Shown here: positions 33,369 to 41,882 of the stretch, piece by piece | Numbering within the stretch: the stretch's first letter is position 1 | Layout: each line of letters begins with the position of its first letter | Notes under the pieces: generated by a model | Told to the model about the DNA's origin: nothing | Seen by the model: the letters and a program-made list of their open reading frames with translations, nothing else | Database searches by the model: none | Source of the DNA: Pseudovibrio sp947494035 | GTDB lineage: Bacteria; Pseudomonadota; Alphaproteobacteria; Rhizobiales; Stappiaceae | Reading direction: 5' to 3' | Length of the DNA stretch: 64,000 nucleotides | NCBI GenBank assembly: GCA_947494035.1 | Contig: CANLTN010000011.1 | Span: forward strand, 62,001-126,000 | Position numbers and translations under genes: made by a program

Positions 33369-33737
33369 TTATTTCTTCTTACCAGCGATCGCTTTCGCAG
33401 GACCCTTACGGGTGCGAGCGTTGGTATGAGTGCGCTGACCGCGAACAGGAAGACCACGACGGTGGCGCAGGCCACGGTAGCAACCCAAGTCCATGAGGCG
33501 CTTGATGTTCATTGCAGTTTCACGACGAAGATCACCTTCTACGATGTAATCAGCGTCGATTGCTTCACGGATCTTCAGAACTTCTGCGTCAGAAAGTTCG
33601 TTAATGCGACGCTCTGCAGCAATACCGACTTTATCGGTGATTTCCTGCGCGAATTTCGCACCAATACCATGAATGTACTGCAGCGCGATAACTACGCGCT
33701 TATTCGTCGGAAGGTTGACGCCAGCAATACGTGCCAC
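33369..33737 (-). CDS. rpsM: 30S ribosomal protein S13
   Basis: A head protein contacting the P-site tRNA and 5S-bridge region. The chain is 122 residues if it starts at the GTG at 33737 (VARIAGVNLPTNKRVVIALQ), which has GGAGA about 8 nt upstream. An upstream in-frame extension to 33785 does not look like S13. Other landmarks are YIHGIGAKFAQEI, RRETAMNIKRLMDLGCYRG and GLPVRGQRTHTNARTRKG. First gene of the alpha operon, preceded by a 224-bp gap with a hairpin and a possible promoter. Confidence 0.95.
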   Translation of the reverse strand: MARIAGVNLPTNKRVVIALQYIHGIGAKFAQEITDKVGIAAERRINELSDAEVLKIREAIDADYIVEGDLRRETAMNIKRLMDLGCYRGLRHRRGLPVRGQRTHTNARTRKGPAKAIAGKKK

Positions 33738-33873
33738 GTTAAGTTTCTCCAATTGCGAGGGAGCGATTTGCACCCTCTCCCACATTCTTTTGCCGATAAT
33801 ACGCCAACAACCTGAAAGATTGAGGGCGCACCATCACACAGCAAAAAGATCAGCCTCGGTTTCCCAAGGAAAA

Positions 33874-33909
33874 CCGGCGCCAATCGATTATGGTGTCGAT
33901 GTGCGCCGG
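33874..33909 (-). promoter_or_regulatory. Long hairpin in the rpsM leader, with candidate promoter
   Basis: CCGGCGC...GCGCCGG arms (33874-33880 and 33903-33909) flank a 2x2 internal loop, an ATCGA/TCGAT inner helix and an 8-nt loop. Just upstream on the minus strand lie TATAAT and TATAGC; TTGCGC, 17 bp, TATAGC would make a fair sigma-70 promoter. The hairpin would be at the very 5' end of the alpha-operon transcript. A role in autoregulation is conjecture. Confidence 0.45.
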
Positions 33910-33961
33910 CTATACTTTATTATAAAGGCAAGCGCAAGCGCCTGCCTTCAAAAAGCACGGA

Positions 33962-34534
33962 TTAAACCGTGCTCAAAATCGTATCGATCTCTGCAGCAAC
34001 CTCGTCGACAGACTTCATGCCATCGACAGTCATCAGCATATTGCGCTCGCCATAATACTGGACAAGCGGAGCGGTTTGCTCATTGTAAACTGCCAGACGC
34101 TTCTTCAACGAATCTGCATTGTCATCGGAACGTACTTCTGCGCTCTCGCGAGCACGGGTTTCGATCCGCTCAAGAAGGATACCTTCGTTAACTTTCAGCT
34201 GAACAACAGCATCAAGTCTCTGGTCCTTCTTCTCAAGCAACTCATCAAGAGCATCAGCTTGAGCAATGGTGCGTGGAAAACCGTCCAGAATAAAACCCTT
34301 TGCGCAATCAGCCTGATCAATACGATCAGAAATGATGGTGCAAATCAGGTCATCAGAAACAAGATCACCGCGTGCCAGAACGTCTTTAACCTTTAGGCCG
34401 ACTTCTGTTTCAGCTGCAACAGCTGCACGAAGCATGTCACCAGTAGAAAGCTGGACGATACCATGCGCCGCAACGAGCCGACCTGCCTGAGTGCCTTTAC
34501 CAGCACCAGGAGGGCCAAGAAGAATCAGTCTCAT
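33962..34534 (-). CDS. adk: Adenylate kinase
   Basis: Interconverts ATP + AMP and 2 ADP in the cytoplasm. The 190-residue chain is the short form without the zinc/lid insertion. The P-loop is LLGPPGAGKGTQAGRL, followed by QLSTGDMLRAAV, the FILDGFPRTIAQADALDE segment and the DNADSLKKRLAVYNEQT ending. It overlaps secY by four bases, so it is translationally coupled and is the last gene of the spc operon. The 224-bp gap to rpsM marks the operon boundary. Confidence 0.96.
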   Translation of the reverse strand: MRLILLGPPGAGKGTQAGRLVAAHGIVQLSTGDMLRAAVAAETEVGLKVKDVLARGDLVSDDLICTIISDRIDQADCAKGFILDGFPRTIAQADALDELLEKKDQRLDAVVQLKVNEGILLERIETRARESAEVRSDDNADSLKKRLAVYNEQTAPLVQYYGERNMLMTVDGMKSVDEVAAEIDTILSTV

Positions 34535-35871
34535 CTACGTTTCCCCCTCAACTTCGATTTCTTCACCAAGCCCTCGTACTGATGAGCAAGAAGGTGCCCC
34601 TGGATCTGAGAAACGGTATCCATGGTGACGCTAACAACAATGAGAAGAGACGTACCACCGAAGTAGAACGGCACACCCGTTGCTGAGATCAGGAACTCTG
34701 GCAACAAACAAATGAGAGTTATGTATATTGCACCAACGACAGTAATGCGAGTTAGCACATGGTCAATGTACTGCGCAGTACGTTCGCCTGGACGAATGCC
34801 TGGAATGAAGCCACCATGCTTCTTGAGGTTGTCTGCTGTCTCACTCGGATTGAAAACAATCGCGGTGTAGAAGAAGCAGAAAAAGATGATTAATGCTGCA
34901 TAAAGAGCCATATATGCTGGCTGTCCATGCCCCAGAAGCGTTGTGATTGTAGTCAACCACCCCGACGATCCGGTAGCATCACCGGCCTGGAAACTGGCAA
35001 CAGTCGCTGGAACCAGCAACAAGGAGCTCGCAAAAATCGGTGGAATAACACCCGCCGTATTGAGTTTGAGTGGCAGGAACGAAGTGTTCCCCTCAAACAT
35101 CTTATTTCCCTGCTGGCGACGTGGGTACTGAATCAGCAACCGCCGCTGCGCACGTTCCATGAAGACAATGACGCCGATAACCACCACAGACAGCACAATA
35201 ACGAGCAGGATGATTGGAGTTGCAAGCGCACCCTGACGACCAAGTTCCAAAGTGGAAGCAATCGCAGAAGGAAGCCCGGCAACAATACCGGCGAAAATGA
35301 TCAAAGAAATGCCGTTACCGATGCCGCGAGAGGTGATTTGCTCACCCAGCCACATCAGGAACATTGTACCACCAACAAGAGTAATAACTGTTGCAATACG
35401 GAAGAACCAGCCCGGATCGATCACAATATTCGCGCCAGCCTCAAGACCAACGGAAATGCCGTAGGCCTGGAAGGTTGCCAGAATCACTGTCCCGAAACGT
35501 GTGTACTGGTTTATTTTTTTCCGGCCTTGCTCACCCTCTTTCTTCAACTGTTCCAGCGAAGGAACAACTGAAGTCATAAGCTGGATAATAATCGACGCAG
35601 AAATGTAAGGCATGATGCCGAGGGCAAAAATAGCCATACGCTCGACAGCACCACCGGAGAACATATTAAACAGGCCAACAATGCCAGTTTGTACGTTTCC
35701 GAAGGCCTGTGCGAGCGCGTCAGGATTAATTCCAGGAAGAGGGATATAGGTTCCGAACCGATAAACCAGAAGCGCGCCTAGCGTGAACCAGATTCGCTTC
35801 TTCAGTTCCTCGGCTTTAGCAAAGGCAGAAAAGTTAAGGTTTGAAGCAAGTTGCTCGGCTGCAGAAGCCAT
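34531..35871 (-). CDS. secY: Preprotein translocase subunit SecY
   Basis: The channel-forming subunit of the Sec translocon in the inner membrane. The 446-residue chain has ten transmembrane segments. Typical parts are RIWFTLGALLVYRFGTYIPL at TM1, FNMFSGGAVERMAIFALGIM in the plug region, ERAQRRLLIQYPRRQ in the cytoplasmic loop, and KHGGFIPGIRPGERTAQYID. It ends in VKKSKLRGKRR. It is encoded between rplO (49 bp) and adk (overlap). SecE is encoded far to the right, with nusG. Confidence 0.97.
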   Translation of the reverse strand: MASAAEQLASNLNFSAFAKAEELKKRIWFTLGALLVYRFGTYIPLPGINPDALAQAFGNVQTGIVGLFNMFSGGAVERMAIFALGIMPYISASIIIQLMTSVVPSLEQLKKEGEQGRKKINQYTRFGTVILATFQAYGISVGLEAGANIVIDPGWFFRIATVITLVGGTMFLMWLGEQITSRGIGNGISLIIFAGIVAGLPSAIASTLELGRQGALATPIILLVIVLSVVVIGVIVFMERAQRRLLIQYPRRQQGNKMFEGNTSFLPLKLNTAGVIPPIFASSLLLVPATVASFQAGDATGSSGWLTTITTLLGHGQPAYMALYAALIIFFCFFYTAIVFNPSETADNLKKHGGFIPGIRPGERTAQYIDHVLTRITVVGAIYITLICLLPEFLISATGVPFYFGGTSLLIVVSVTMDTVSQIQGHLLAHQYEGLVKKSKLRGKRR

Positions 35872-35920
35872 TCCGCGCTCCGGTCTGTTTTGGATAAACC
35901 CCGAAAAAAAGACAAGGCTG

Positions 35921-36388
35921 TTAAGCCTTGCCTTCCTTAATTACGACCTTGCCGCCTGCTTTTTCAACTGCTGCAACAGCAGTCTTGGAAGCACCAGCAA
36001 TTTCGAAGTTTACAGCAGTCTTCAGTTCACCGTCGGACAGAAGGCGAACGCCATCCAGAACGCGACGAACAACGCCAGCTGCAACAAGTGCTTCAACAGT
36101 AACCGGCGCGGAAGCATCAAGCTTTCCGGCATCGATTGCAGTCTGAACACGACCCAAGGACACGATATTCAGGTCCTTAGCAAAGATGTTGGTGAAGCCG
36201 CGCTTTGGAAGACGACGATGCAATGGCATCTGCCCGCCTTCAAAGCCCTTAATAGCAACACCCGAACGGGACTTCTGACCTTTGACACCACGGCCACCGG
36301 TCTTGCCCTTGCCGGAACCGATACCGCGTCCTACGCGGGTACGATCCGTACTTGCACCCGGGTTATCCCGGAGTTCGTTGAGCTTCAT
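35921..36388 (-). CDS. rplO: 50S ribosomal protein L15
   Basis: A late assembly protein of the large subunit. The 155-residue chain begins MKLNELRDNPGASTDRTRVG, then GRGIGSGKGKTGGRGVKGQK, the basic glycine-rich arm that enters rRNA, and KGFEGGQMPLHRRLPKRGF. A C-terminal alphabeta domain ends GKVVIKEGKA. It lies 19 bp after rpmD and 49 bp before secY within the spc operon. Confidence 0.97.
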   Translation of the reverse strand: MKLNELRDNPGASTDRTRVGRGIGSGKGKTGGRGVKGQKSRSGVAIKGFEGGQMPLHRRLPKRGFTNIFAKDLNIVSLGRVQTAIDAGKLDASAPVTVEALVAAGVVRRVLDGVRLLSDGELKTAVNFEIAGASKTAVAAVEKAGGKVVIKEGKA

Positions 36389-36407
36389 GATAGTTCTCCC
36401 GGTCCGC

Positions 36408-36602
36408 TTATGCTTCGTCTACAACGCGAACCAGATGCTGAACCTTGCGGATCATGCCGCGTACTTCTGGAGTATCCTTCAGAGTACGACGACGATGCAT
36501 CTTGTTCAGGCCCAGACCAATCAGCGTAGCACGCTGATCAGCAGGACGGCGAAGCGGGCTACCGATCTGTTCGACCGTTACGGTCTTTTCAGTATTAGCC
36601 AT
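36408..36602 (-). CDS. rpmD: 50S ribosomal protein L30
   Basis: A short bacterial-type L30 of 64 residues binding helices of 23S domain II. It shows KTVTVEQIGSPLRRPADQRA, then TLIGLGLNKMHRRRTLKDTP and EVRGMIRKVQHLV. Length is normal for the bacterial form. It lies 38 bp after rpsE and 19 bp before rplO in the spc operon. Confidence 0.95.
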   Translation of the reverse strand: MANTEKTVTVEQIGSPLRRPADQRATLIGLGLNKMHRRRTLKDTPEVRGMIRKVQHLVRVVDEA

Positions 36603-36640
36603 GACACTAACCCTTGTTCCTCAGTCAGCAAAAGCGGGGC

Positions 36641-37204
36641 TTATGCCTCAGCCTTTACTGGTGCCGCATCATCGTTGTCACGACGACGAGCCTGCAAGGA
36701 AGATACCTTGAGACCACGACGTGCTGCAACAGAACGCGGGCTGTCTTCTTTTTTCAGTGCATCGAAAGTCGCACGAACCATGTTGTACGGGTTGGAAGTA
36801 CCTAGGGACTTCGCAACAACGTCCTGAACACCAAGTGTTTCAAACACAGCACGCATCGGACCACCTGCGATAATACCGGTACCGGCAGGAGCTGCACGAA
36901 GCACAACTTTACCTGCGCCGTGACGGCCTTCAACATCGTGGTGGAGAGTACGACCTTCACGAAGTGGCACACGAACCATAGTACGCTTAGCAGCTTCAGT
37001 TGCTTTGCGGATGGCCTCTGGCACTTCACGAGCCTTACCGTGACCAAAGCCAACGCGGCCTTTCTGGTCACCAACTACTACAAGAGCGGCGAAGCCGAAA
37101 CGACGACCACCCTTTACAACTTTAGCGACGCGGTTGATGTGAACGAGCTTATCGACAAATTCGCTGTCGCGCTCATCACGATCCCGGTTATCCTGTCTCG
37201 CCAT
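36641..37204 (-). CDS. rpsE: 30S ribosomal protein S5
   Basis: A 187-residue protein of the decoding-site entry, with a double-stranded-RNA-binding-like N-domain. Landmarks are EFVDKLVHINRVAKVVKGGR, RFGFAALVVVGDQKGRVGFG, HGKAREVPEAIRKATEAAK and the C-domain APAGTGIIAGGPMRAVFE. It begins with a charged tail. The spectinomycin-contact loop near KVVKGGRR is wild type by eye. Part of the spc operon, 41 bp after rplR. Confidence 0.97.
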   Translation of the reverse strand: MARQDNRDRDERDSEFVDKLVHINRVAKVVKGGRRFGFAALVVVGDQKGRVGFGHGKAREVPEAIRKATEAAKRTMVRVPLREGRTLHHDVEGRHGAGKVVLRAAPAGTGIIAGGPMRAVFETLGVQDVVAKSLGTSNPYNMVRATFDALKKEDSPRSVAARRGLKVSSLQARRRDNDDAAPVKAEA

Positions 37205-37245
37205 AATAATGTTTCCCGTTCTCTAGGAGCACCAAAAGGCGCTGA

Positions 37246-37599
37246 TCAGAAGCTCAGACCGCTCTCACGTGCTGCATCTGCCAAGGCCTGAACACGGCCA
37301 TGATAGATGTAACCACCACGATCAAACACGACTTCTTTAATGCCAGCAGCAATAGCGCGTTCAGCAATCAACTTGCCAACAACAGCAGCAGCATCTTTGT
37401 TGCCGCCGTATGCTACTTTTACGTCTTTCTCAATGGTAGACGCAGAAGCAAGGGTCACACCCTTGGCGTCGTCGATGATCTGAACGTAAATCTGCTTGGA
37501 TGAGCGGAAAACGGACAGCCGAGGACGACCATTCGCTACCTTTTTGATCGAACGGCGCACACGGGCGCGACGACGTTCGAAAGAATTTCCATTCGCCAT
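37246..37599 (-). CDS. rplR: 50S ribosomal protein L18
   Basis: A 5S rRNA-binding protein. The 117-residue chain has RRRARVRRSIKKVANGRPRL, SVFRSSKQIYVQIIDDAKG, AVVGKLIAERAIAAGIKEV and VFDRGGYIYHGRVQALADAA. The basic N-terminal tail and the last helix are of normal length. In the spc operon, 11 bp after rplF. Confidence 0.97.
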   Translation of the reverse strand: MANGNSFERRRARVRRSIKKVANGRPRLSVFRSSKQIYVQIIDDAKGVTLASASTIEKDVKVAYGGNKDAAAVVGKLIAERAIAAGIKEVVFDRGGYIYHGRVQALADAARESGLSF

Positions 37600-37610
37600 G
37601 GTCCCTACCG

Positions 37611-38144
37611 TTACTTCTTCTTGCCTTCTTTACGAACGATGAACTCGTCCGCATAACGAATACCCTTGCCTTTGTATGGCTCAGGTGGGCGATATTCACG
37701 AATGTTCGCGGCTACTTGCCCAATCTGCTGCTTGTCAATGCCGTTGATGACAATTTCTGTCGGCTTCGGACATTTGATTTCTACACCCTCAGGAATGTTG
37801 AATTTGACATCATGAGAGAAACCAAGAGCAAGATTAAGTGTTTTACCTTGAACCTGCGCACGGTAACCAACACCGGTAATCGCCAGCTGCTTTTCGAAGC
37901 CGGTGGTCACACCCTGAATGAGGTTAGCGACCATGGTGCGGGACATACCCCACATAGAGCGCGCAGTCTTGGACTGGTTGCGCGGATCAAGACGGATACC
38001 ATCATCCGCCATCTCGACCGAGACGAGATCGTTGACCACGAAGGAGAGTTCCCCCTTCGGGCCTTTTACGATAACTTCCTGGCCGTTGATCGTTGCCGTT
38101 ACCCCGCTTGGCACGGGGACTGGCTTCTTGCCAATTCGAGACAT
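37611..38144 (-). CDS. rplF: 50S ribosomal protein L6
   Basis: A two-domain protein at the GTPase-associated centre. The 177-residue chain begins MSRIGKKPVPVPSGVTATIN, includes VKGPKGELSFV, GVTTGFEKQLAITGVGYRAQ, and the C-terminal KGKGIRYADEFIVRKEGKKK. Both internally duplicated domains are present. In the spc operon, 44 bp after rpsH. Confidence 0.98.
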   Translation of the reverse strand: MSRIGKKPVPVPSGVTATINGQEVIVKGPKGELSFVVNDLVSVEMADDGIRLDPRNQSKTARSMWGMSRTMVANLIQGVTTGFEKQLAITGVGYRAQVQGKTLNLALGFSHDVKFNIPEGVEIKCPKPTEIVINGIDKQQIGQVAANIREYRPPEPYKGKGIRYADEFIVRKEGKKK

Positions 38145-38188
38145 AAGATCAACCTGTCTGTTATTTCAGTTAATCGGGCTAAGCCGCG

Positions 38189-38587
38189 TCAGAAGACGCG
38201 GCAGAGCACTTCACCACCCACATTTTTCTCACGTGCATCGTGATCTGCCATCACACCCTGAGGTGTGGACAAAATAGATACACCCAAGCCGTTTGCAACG
38301 TGTGGGATGTTCTTGACTGAAGAATACACACGACGACCAGGTTTAGATACGCGCTCAATGGTGCGAATCACTGGCGTACCGTCGAAGTACTTCAGTTCAA
38401 TTTCAAGTTCGGACTTTCCACCACCGAAGTCTACAGCGGTATAACCACGGATGTAGCCCTCAGAGATCAGAACGTCCAAAATGCGAGCGCGCAACTTAGA
38501 AGCAGGTGTGCTTACTTTAGATTTGCGACGCATCTGCGCATTACGAATGCGCGTAATCATATCCCCGACTGGATCGGAAATCGACAT
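38189..38587 (-). CDS. rpsH: 30S ribosomal protein S8
   Basis: A primary binder of 16S helix 21, and in enterobacteria the translational repressor of the spc operon. The 132-residue chain has DPVGDMITRIRNAQMRRKSK, VLISEGYIRGYTAVDFGGGK, ERVSKPGRRVYSSVKNIPHV and STPQGVMADHDARE. Located 12 bp after rpsN. An S8 operator like that of E. coli (in rplE) was not assessed. Confidence 0.97.
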   Translation of the reverse strand: MSISDPVGDMITRIRNAQMRRKSKVSTPASKLRARILDVLISEGYIRGYTAVDFGGGKSELEIELKYFDGTPVIRTIERVSKPGRRVYSSVKNIPHVANGLGVSILSTPQGVMADHDAREKNVGGEVLCRVF

Positions 38588-38599
38588 AGCAGTAACTCC

Positions 38600-38905
38600 T
38601 TACCAGCTCGACTTCACGAGACCCGGGATCTTGCCCAGGGAACCCAGCTCACGAAGTGCAATACGAGACATCTTGAGCTTGCGGTAATAACCGCGTGGGC
38701 GACCTGTGACTTCACACCGGTTGCGTACCCGTGTAGGCGCGGAATTGCGCGGCAGCTTTGCAAGCTTAAGCCGTGCAGTAAATCGCTCCTCCAGGGACAG
38801 GCTCTCGTCCTTGGCCATCGCCTTCAGGGCAGCACGCTTGTCAGCAAACTTGCTGACAAGAGCTACGCGCCGCTTATTTTTCTCGACCGCGCTTTTCTTC
38901 GCCAT
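38600..38905 (-). CDS. rpsN: 30S ribosomal protein S14 (zinc-independent form)
   Basis: A head protein. The 101-residue chain is the long form without the CxxC zinc motif. It reads MAKKSAVEKNKRRVALVSKF at the start, then FTARLKLAKLPRNSAPTRVR, NRCEVTGRPRGYYRKLKMSR and the terminal GKIPGLVKSSW. In the spc operon, 33 bp after rplE and 12 bp before rpsH. Confidence 0.97.
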   Translation of the reverse strand: MAKKSAVEKNKRRVALVSKFADKRAALKAMAKDESLSLEERFTARLKLAKLPRNSAPTRVRNRCEVTGRPRGYYRKLKMSRIALRELGSLGKIPGLVKSSW

Positions 38906-38938
38906 CGTCTGTCCTCGTTCCTTTCCCGTATACCGCTT

Positions 38939-39496
38939 TTATTTGCGGAACGGGAAGTTGAACGCGCGCAGAAGTTCACGCGCTTCGTCATCGGATTTCG
39001 CTGTGGTACAAACAACAATGTCCATACCCCACATTTGATCTACTTTATCGTAGTCAATTTCAGGGAAAACAATGTGTTCTTTAAGGCCCATAGCGTAGTT
39101 GCCACGTCCGTCGAAGCTCTTCGGATTCAAGCCACGAAAGTCACGTACACGCGGAAGCGCGATTGTGATCAAACGATCCATGAATTCGAACATCTGGTTA
39201 CGACGAAGTGTAACTTTAGTACCCAGCGGCATATCTTCACGAACCTTAAAGGTCGCGATAGATTTTCTAGCACGGGTAATAACCGCCTTTTGCCCAGCAA
39301 TCAAGCTCAGATCTTCAGCAGCGATACGAGCCTTCTTGCTGTCACCAACAGCTTCACCAACACCCATGTTCAATACGATCTTTTCGACCGATGGAATCAT
39401 CATTGGGTTGGTGTAGTTAAACTTCTCCTGAAGCTCACCACGCACTACATCTTTGTAGTGCGCTTTAAGCCGTGGAGTGTAGGTAGCGTCAGCCAT
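38939..39496 (-). CDS. rplE: 50S ribosomal protein L5
   Basis: A 5S rRNA-binding protein at the central protuberance. The 185-residue chain has PRLKAHYKDVVRGELQEKF, NPMMIPSVEKIVLNMGVGEA, KSIATFKVREDMPLGTKVTL and PEIDYDKVDQMWGMDIVV. I start at the ATG at 39496; a TTG one codon earlier is not needed. The start overlaps the rplX stop by 8 bp, suggesting coupling. Confidence 0.97.
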   Translation of the reverse strand: MADATYTPRLKAHYKDVVRGELQEKFNYTNPMMIPSVEKIVLNMGVGEAVGDSKKARIAAEDLSLIAGQKAVITRARKSIATFKVREDMPLGTKVTLRRNQMFEFMDRLITIALPRVRDFRGLNPKSFDGRGNYAMGLKEHIVFPEIDYDKVDQMWGMDIVVCTTAKSDDEARELLRAFNFPFRK

Positions 39497-39806
39497 CAAT
39501 CACGTCTCCTGAACGCTTAGCGACACGAACAGTGGCGCCTGCATCATTAGTCGTGAAACCGACGCGGGTCGGCTTGCCATCCTTAGGATCAGCAATGGCA
39601 ATGTTGGAAAGCTGAATTGGAGCTTCCTTTGCGATGATTCCACCCTCGCTCTGCTGGGTCTGGCGCTGGTGACGTTTCACCATATTTACGCCACGCACGA
39701 CAGCGCGGTTGTCGGATGGGATCATCTGGAGAACTTCCCCAGTCTTTCCTTTGTCACGACCGGCAATTACGACGACCTTGTCGCCTTTTTTGATCTTCGC
39801 GGGCAT
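39489..39806 (-). CDS. rplX: 50S ribosomal protein L24
   Basis: An early assembly initiator with a KOW fold. The 105-residue chain has KIKKGDKVVVIAGRDKGKTG, then EVLQMIPSDNRAVVRGVNMV and KRHQRQTQQSEGGIIAKEAP. It overlaps rplN by one base at its start and rplE by 8 bp at its end, in the spc operon. Confidence 0.97.
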   Translation of the reverse strand: MPAKIKKGDKVVVIAGRDKGKTGEVLQMIPSDNRAVVRGVNMVKRHQRQTQQSEGGIIAKEAPIQLSNIAIADPKDGKPTRVGFTTNDAGATVRVAKRSGDVIDG

Positions 39807-40174
39807 CAGAGCACCTCCGGCGCAAGCGAAATGATCTTCATGTGATTCTTGCCACGCAGTTCACGAGGAACTGGGCCAAAAATACGTGTTCCGATCGGTT
39901 CTTTGTTGTTGTTGATCAGTACGGCCGCATTGCGGTCGAAACGGATCACACTGCCGTCAGCACGACGGATGTCCTTAGCCGTGCGAACGACGACCGCTTT
40001 CATCACGTCGCCCTTTTTAACACGACCCCGAGGAATTGCTTCTTTGACGGAGACAACAATGATGTCGCCAACGCCAGCATACTTCCGTTTGGAGCCGCCG
40101 AGCACTTTGATGCACATGACACGACGTGCGCCGGAATTATCGGCTACGTCGAGGTTTGTTTGCATCTGAATCAT
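39806..40174 (-). CDS. rplN: 50S ribosomal protein L14
   Basis: A large-subunit protein at the subunit interface. The 122-residue chain begins MIQMQTNLDVADNSGARRVM, then CIKVLGGSKRKYAGVGDIIV, and has AVVVRTAKDIRRADGSVIRF. The chain ends in KNHMKIISLAPEVL. It starts the spc operon after a 57-bp gap from rpsQ. Confidence 0.98.
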   Translation of the reverse strand: MIQMQTNLDVADNSGARRVMCIKVLGGSKRKYAGVGDIIVVSVKEAIPRGRVKKGDVMKAVVVRTAKDIRRADGSVIRFDRNAAVLINNNKEPIGTRIFGPVPRELRGKNHMKIISLAPEVL

Positions 40175-40231
40175 GACTCGTCGCCTTGTTCTTTCTCAGC
40201 ATTCTTAAATCAGAAATGCTGGATGCGTTCA

Positions 40232-40474
40232 CTAGCTCGCTGCTTCAGCAGAAACAACGGTCCACTTCTTATTCTTAGAGATTGGAGCACACTCTTCGAT
40301 TTGAACTGTGTCGCCAACCTTGTAAGAATTATTTTCGTCATGTGCACGATACTTCTTCGTACGGCGCACAACTTTTTTCAGCAAAGGGTGGGTAAAGCGA
40401 CGCTCTACCTTAACCGTTACTGTCTTTTCGTTCGCATCGCTAACAACGACACCCTGCAAAATACGCTTTGGCAT
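40232..40474 (-). CDS. rpsQ: 30S ribosomal protein S17
   Basis: An OB-fold protein of the small-subunit body. The chain is 80 residues when started at the ATG at 40474 (MPKRILQGVVVSDANEKTVT); an upstream frame to 40561 overlaps rpmC and looks unrelated. Key parts are VKVERRFTHPLLKKVVRRTK, KYRAHDENNSYKVGDTVQIE and ECAPISKNKKWTVV. Last gene of the S10 operon. Confidence 0.96.
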   Translation of the reverse strand: MPKRILQGVVVSDANEKTVTVKVERRFTHPLLKKVVRRTKKYRAHDENNSYKVGDTVQIEECAPISKNKKWTVVSAEAAS

Positions 40475-40484
40475 CATTAGCTCC

Positions 40485-40685
40485 TTATGCGTTATCAGAC
40501 AAGCGCTTGACGCGCAGTACTGTCTGGATCCGCGCAATGTCCCGGCGAACCTGACGGACACGAGCGGTGTTTTCGAGCTGACCTGTGGCCTTCTGGAAAC
40601 GCAGGTTGAACTGTTCTTTTTTCAGTTCTTCCAGGTTTGCCTTGAGCTCATCAGAGGTCTTAGCTCTTACGTCGCTAGCCTTCAT
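40485..40685 (-). CDS. rpmC: 50S ribosomal protein L29
   Basis: A two-helix protein at the tunnel exit, part of the signal-recognition-particle docking area. The 66-residue chain starts MKASDVRAKTSDELKANLEE, then LKKEQFNLRFQKATGQLENT and VRQVRRDIARIQTVL. The start at 40685 is chosen over an extension to 40739 that would overlap rplP. In the S10 operon. Confidence 0.96.
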   Translation of the reverse strand: MKASDVRAKTSDELKANLEELKKEQFNLRFQKATGQLENTARVRQVRRDIARIQTVLRVKRLSDNA

Positions 40686-40708
40686 GGCCTTTTCCTTTCG
40701 ATGTCCGA

Positions 40709-41122
40709 TTACTCGCCAATGCGCTGGACGAACCGGCACTTAATTGGGAGTTTAGCAGCGGCCAGACGCATTGCTTCACGAGCAATATCTTCAGACACAC
40801 CGTCCATTTCGAACATAATGCGACCAGGTTTTACCCGGCACGCCCAGTACTCAGGAGAACCTTTACCCTTACCCATGCGGACTTCAGCCGGCTTGGAGGA
40901 CACAGGAACGTCCGGGAAGATTCTGATCCACACGCGACCCGCACGTTTCATATAACGGGTCATTGCACGACGGGCTGCCTCAATCTGGCGAGCGGTGATC
41001 CGCTCTGGTTCCATAGCCTTAAGACCATAGGCACCGAAATTGAGGTCCGTTCCACCCTTGGCGTTGCCATGGATGCGGCCCTTGTGCTGCTTGCGGAACT
41101 TAGTACGCTTTGGTTGCAGCAT
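40709..41122 (-). CDS. rplP: 50S ribosomal protein L16
   Basis: A protein near the peptidyl-transferase centre and A-site tRNA. The 137-residue chain begins MLQPKRTKFRKQHKGRIHGN, then DLNFGAYGLKAMEPERITAR, QIEAARRAMTRYMKRAGRVW, and the EVRMGKGKGSPEYWACRVKP loop with the modifiable arginine. Located 43 bp after rpsC in the S10 operon. Confidence 0.98.
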   Translation of the reverse strand: MLQPKRTKFRKQHKGRIHGNAKGGTDLNFGAYGLKAMEPERITARQIEAARRAMTRYMKRAGRVWIRIFPDVPVSSKPAEVRMGKGKGSPEYWACRVKPGRIMFEMDGVSEDIAREAMRLAAAKLPIKCRFVQRIGE

Positions 41123-41165
41123 CGCTTTTCTCTCGCTTTAATAGTTAAGCCGTGTGAGGCGCTGC

Positions 41166-41882
41166 TTACGCAGCGCGCTCACGCCGACCGCCACCTTGGC
41201 GTTCGCTCTTGCCACCACCTTCGGTCGCACGACGTTCAGAAGCCATTGGATCATGTTCAAGGATTTCGCCCTTGAAGATCCAGACTTTAACGCCACACGC
41301 GCCGTAAGCGGTGTGTGCTGTCGCAGTACCGTAGTCGATGTCTGCACGTAGAGTGTGCAGAGGCACGCGACCTTCACGATACCATTCGATACGTGCGATT
41401 TCCGCACCACCCAGACGACCACCGCAGTTAATACGGATGCCCTGGGCACCAAGACGCATTGCAGACTGAACTGCACGCTTCATGGCACGGCGGAATGCAA
41501 CACGACGCTCGAGCTGCTGAGCAATGGATGCTGCAACAAGTGCTGCATCTGTCTCTGGCTTGCGCACTTCAACAATGTTGAGGTGCACCTCAGAATTCGT
41601 CATCTCGGACAGCTTCTTGCGAAGACGCTCGATGTCCGCACCTTTTTTACCGATAACAACACCTGGACGACCAGAGTGAATAGTTACGCGGCATTTTTTG
41701 TGCGGGCGCTCGATGACAACCTTGGAGATAGCAGCCTGCTTCAATTCCTTGAGCAGGTACTCACGAATGCGGAAATCTTCGTGAAGAAGATGACCATATT
41801 CGTTTTTGCCAGCAAACCAGCGGGAATCCCAAGTCCGGTTGACACCAAGACGGAATCCGATTGGATTAATCTTCTGACCCAT
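41166..41882 (-). CDS. rpsC: 30S ribosomal protein S3
   Basis: A protein at the mRNA entry tunnel with a KH domain. The 238-residue chain begins MGQKINPIGFRLGVNRTWDS, carries the KH motif VTIHSGRPGVVIGKKGADIE, and has MKRAVQSAMRLGAQGIRINC and EWYREGRVPLHTLRADIDYG. A charged low-complexity C-terminal tail ends it. The start overlaps the rplV stop by one base. Confidence 0.98.
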   Translation of the reverse strand: MGQKINPIGFRLGVNRTWDSRWFAGKNEYGHLLHEDFRIREYLLKELKQAAISKVVIERPHKKCRVTIHSGRPGVVIGKKGADIERLRKKLSEMTNSEVHLNIVEVRKPETDAALVAASIAQQLERRVAFRRAMKRAVQSAMRLGAQGIRINCGGRLGGAEIARIEWYREGRVPLHTLRADIDYGTATAHTAYGACGVKVWIFKGEILEHDPMASERRATEGGGKSERQGGGRRERAA

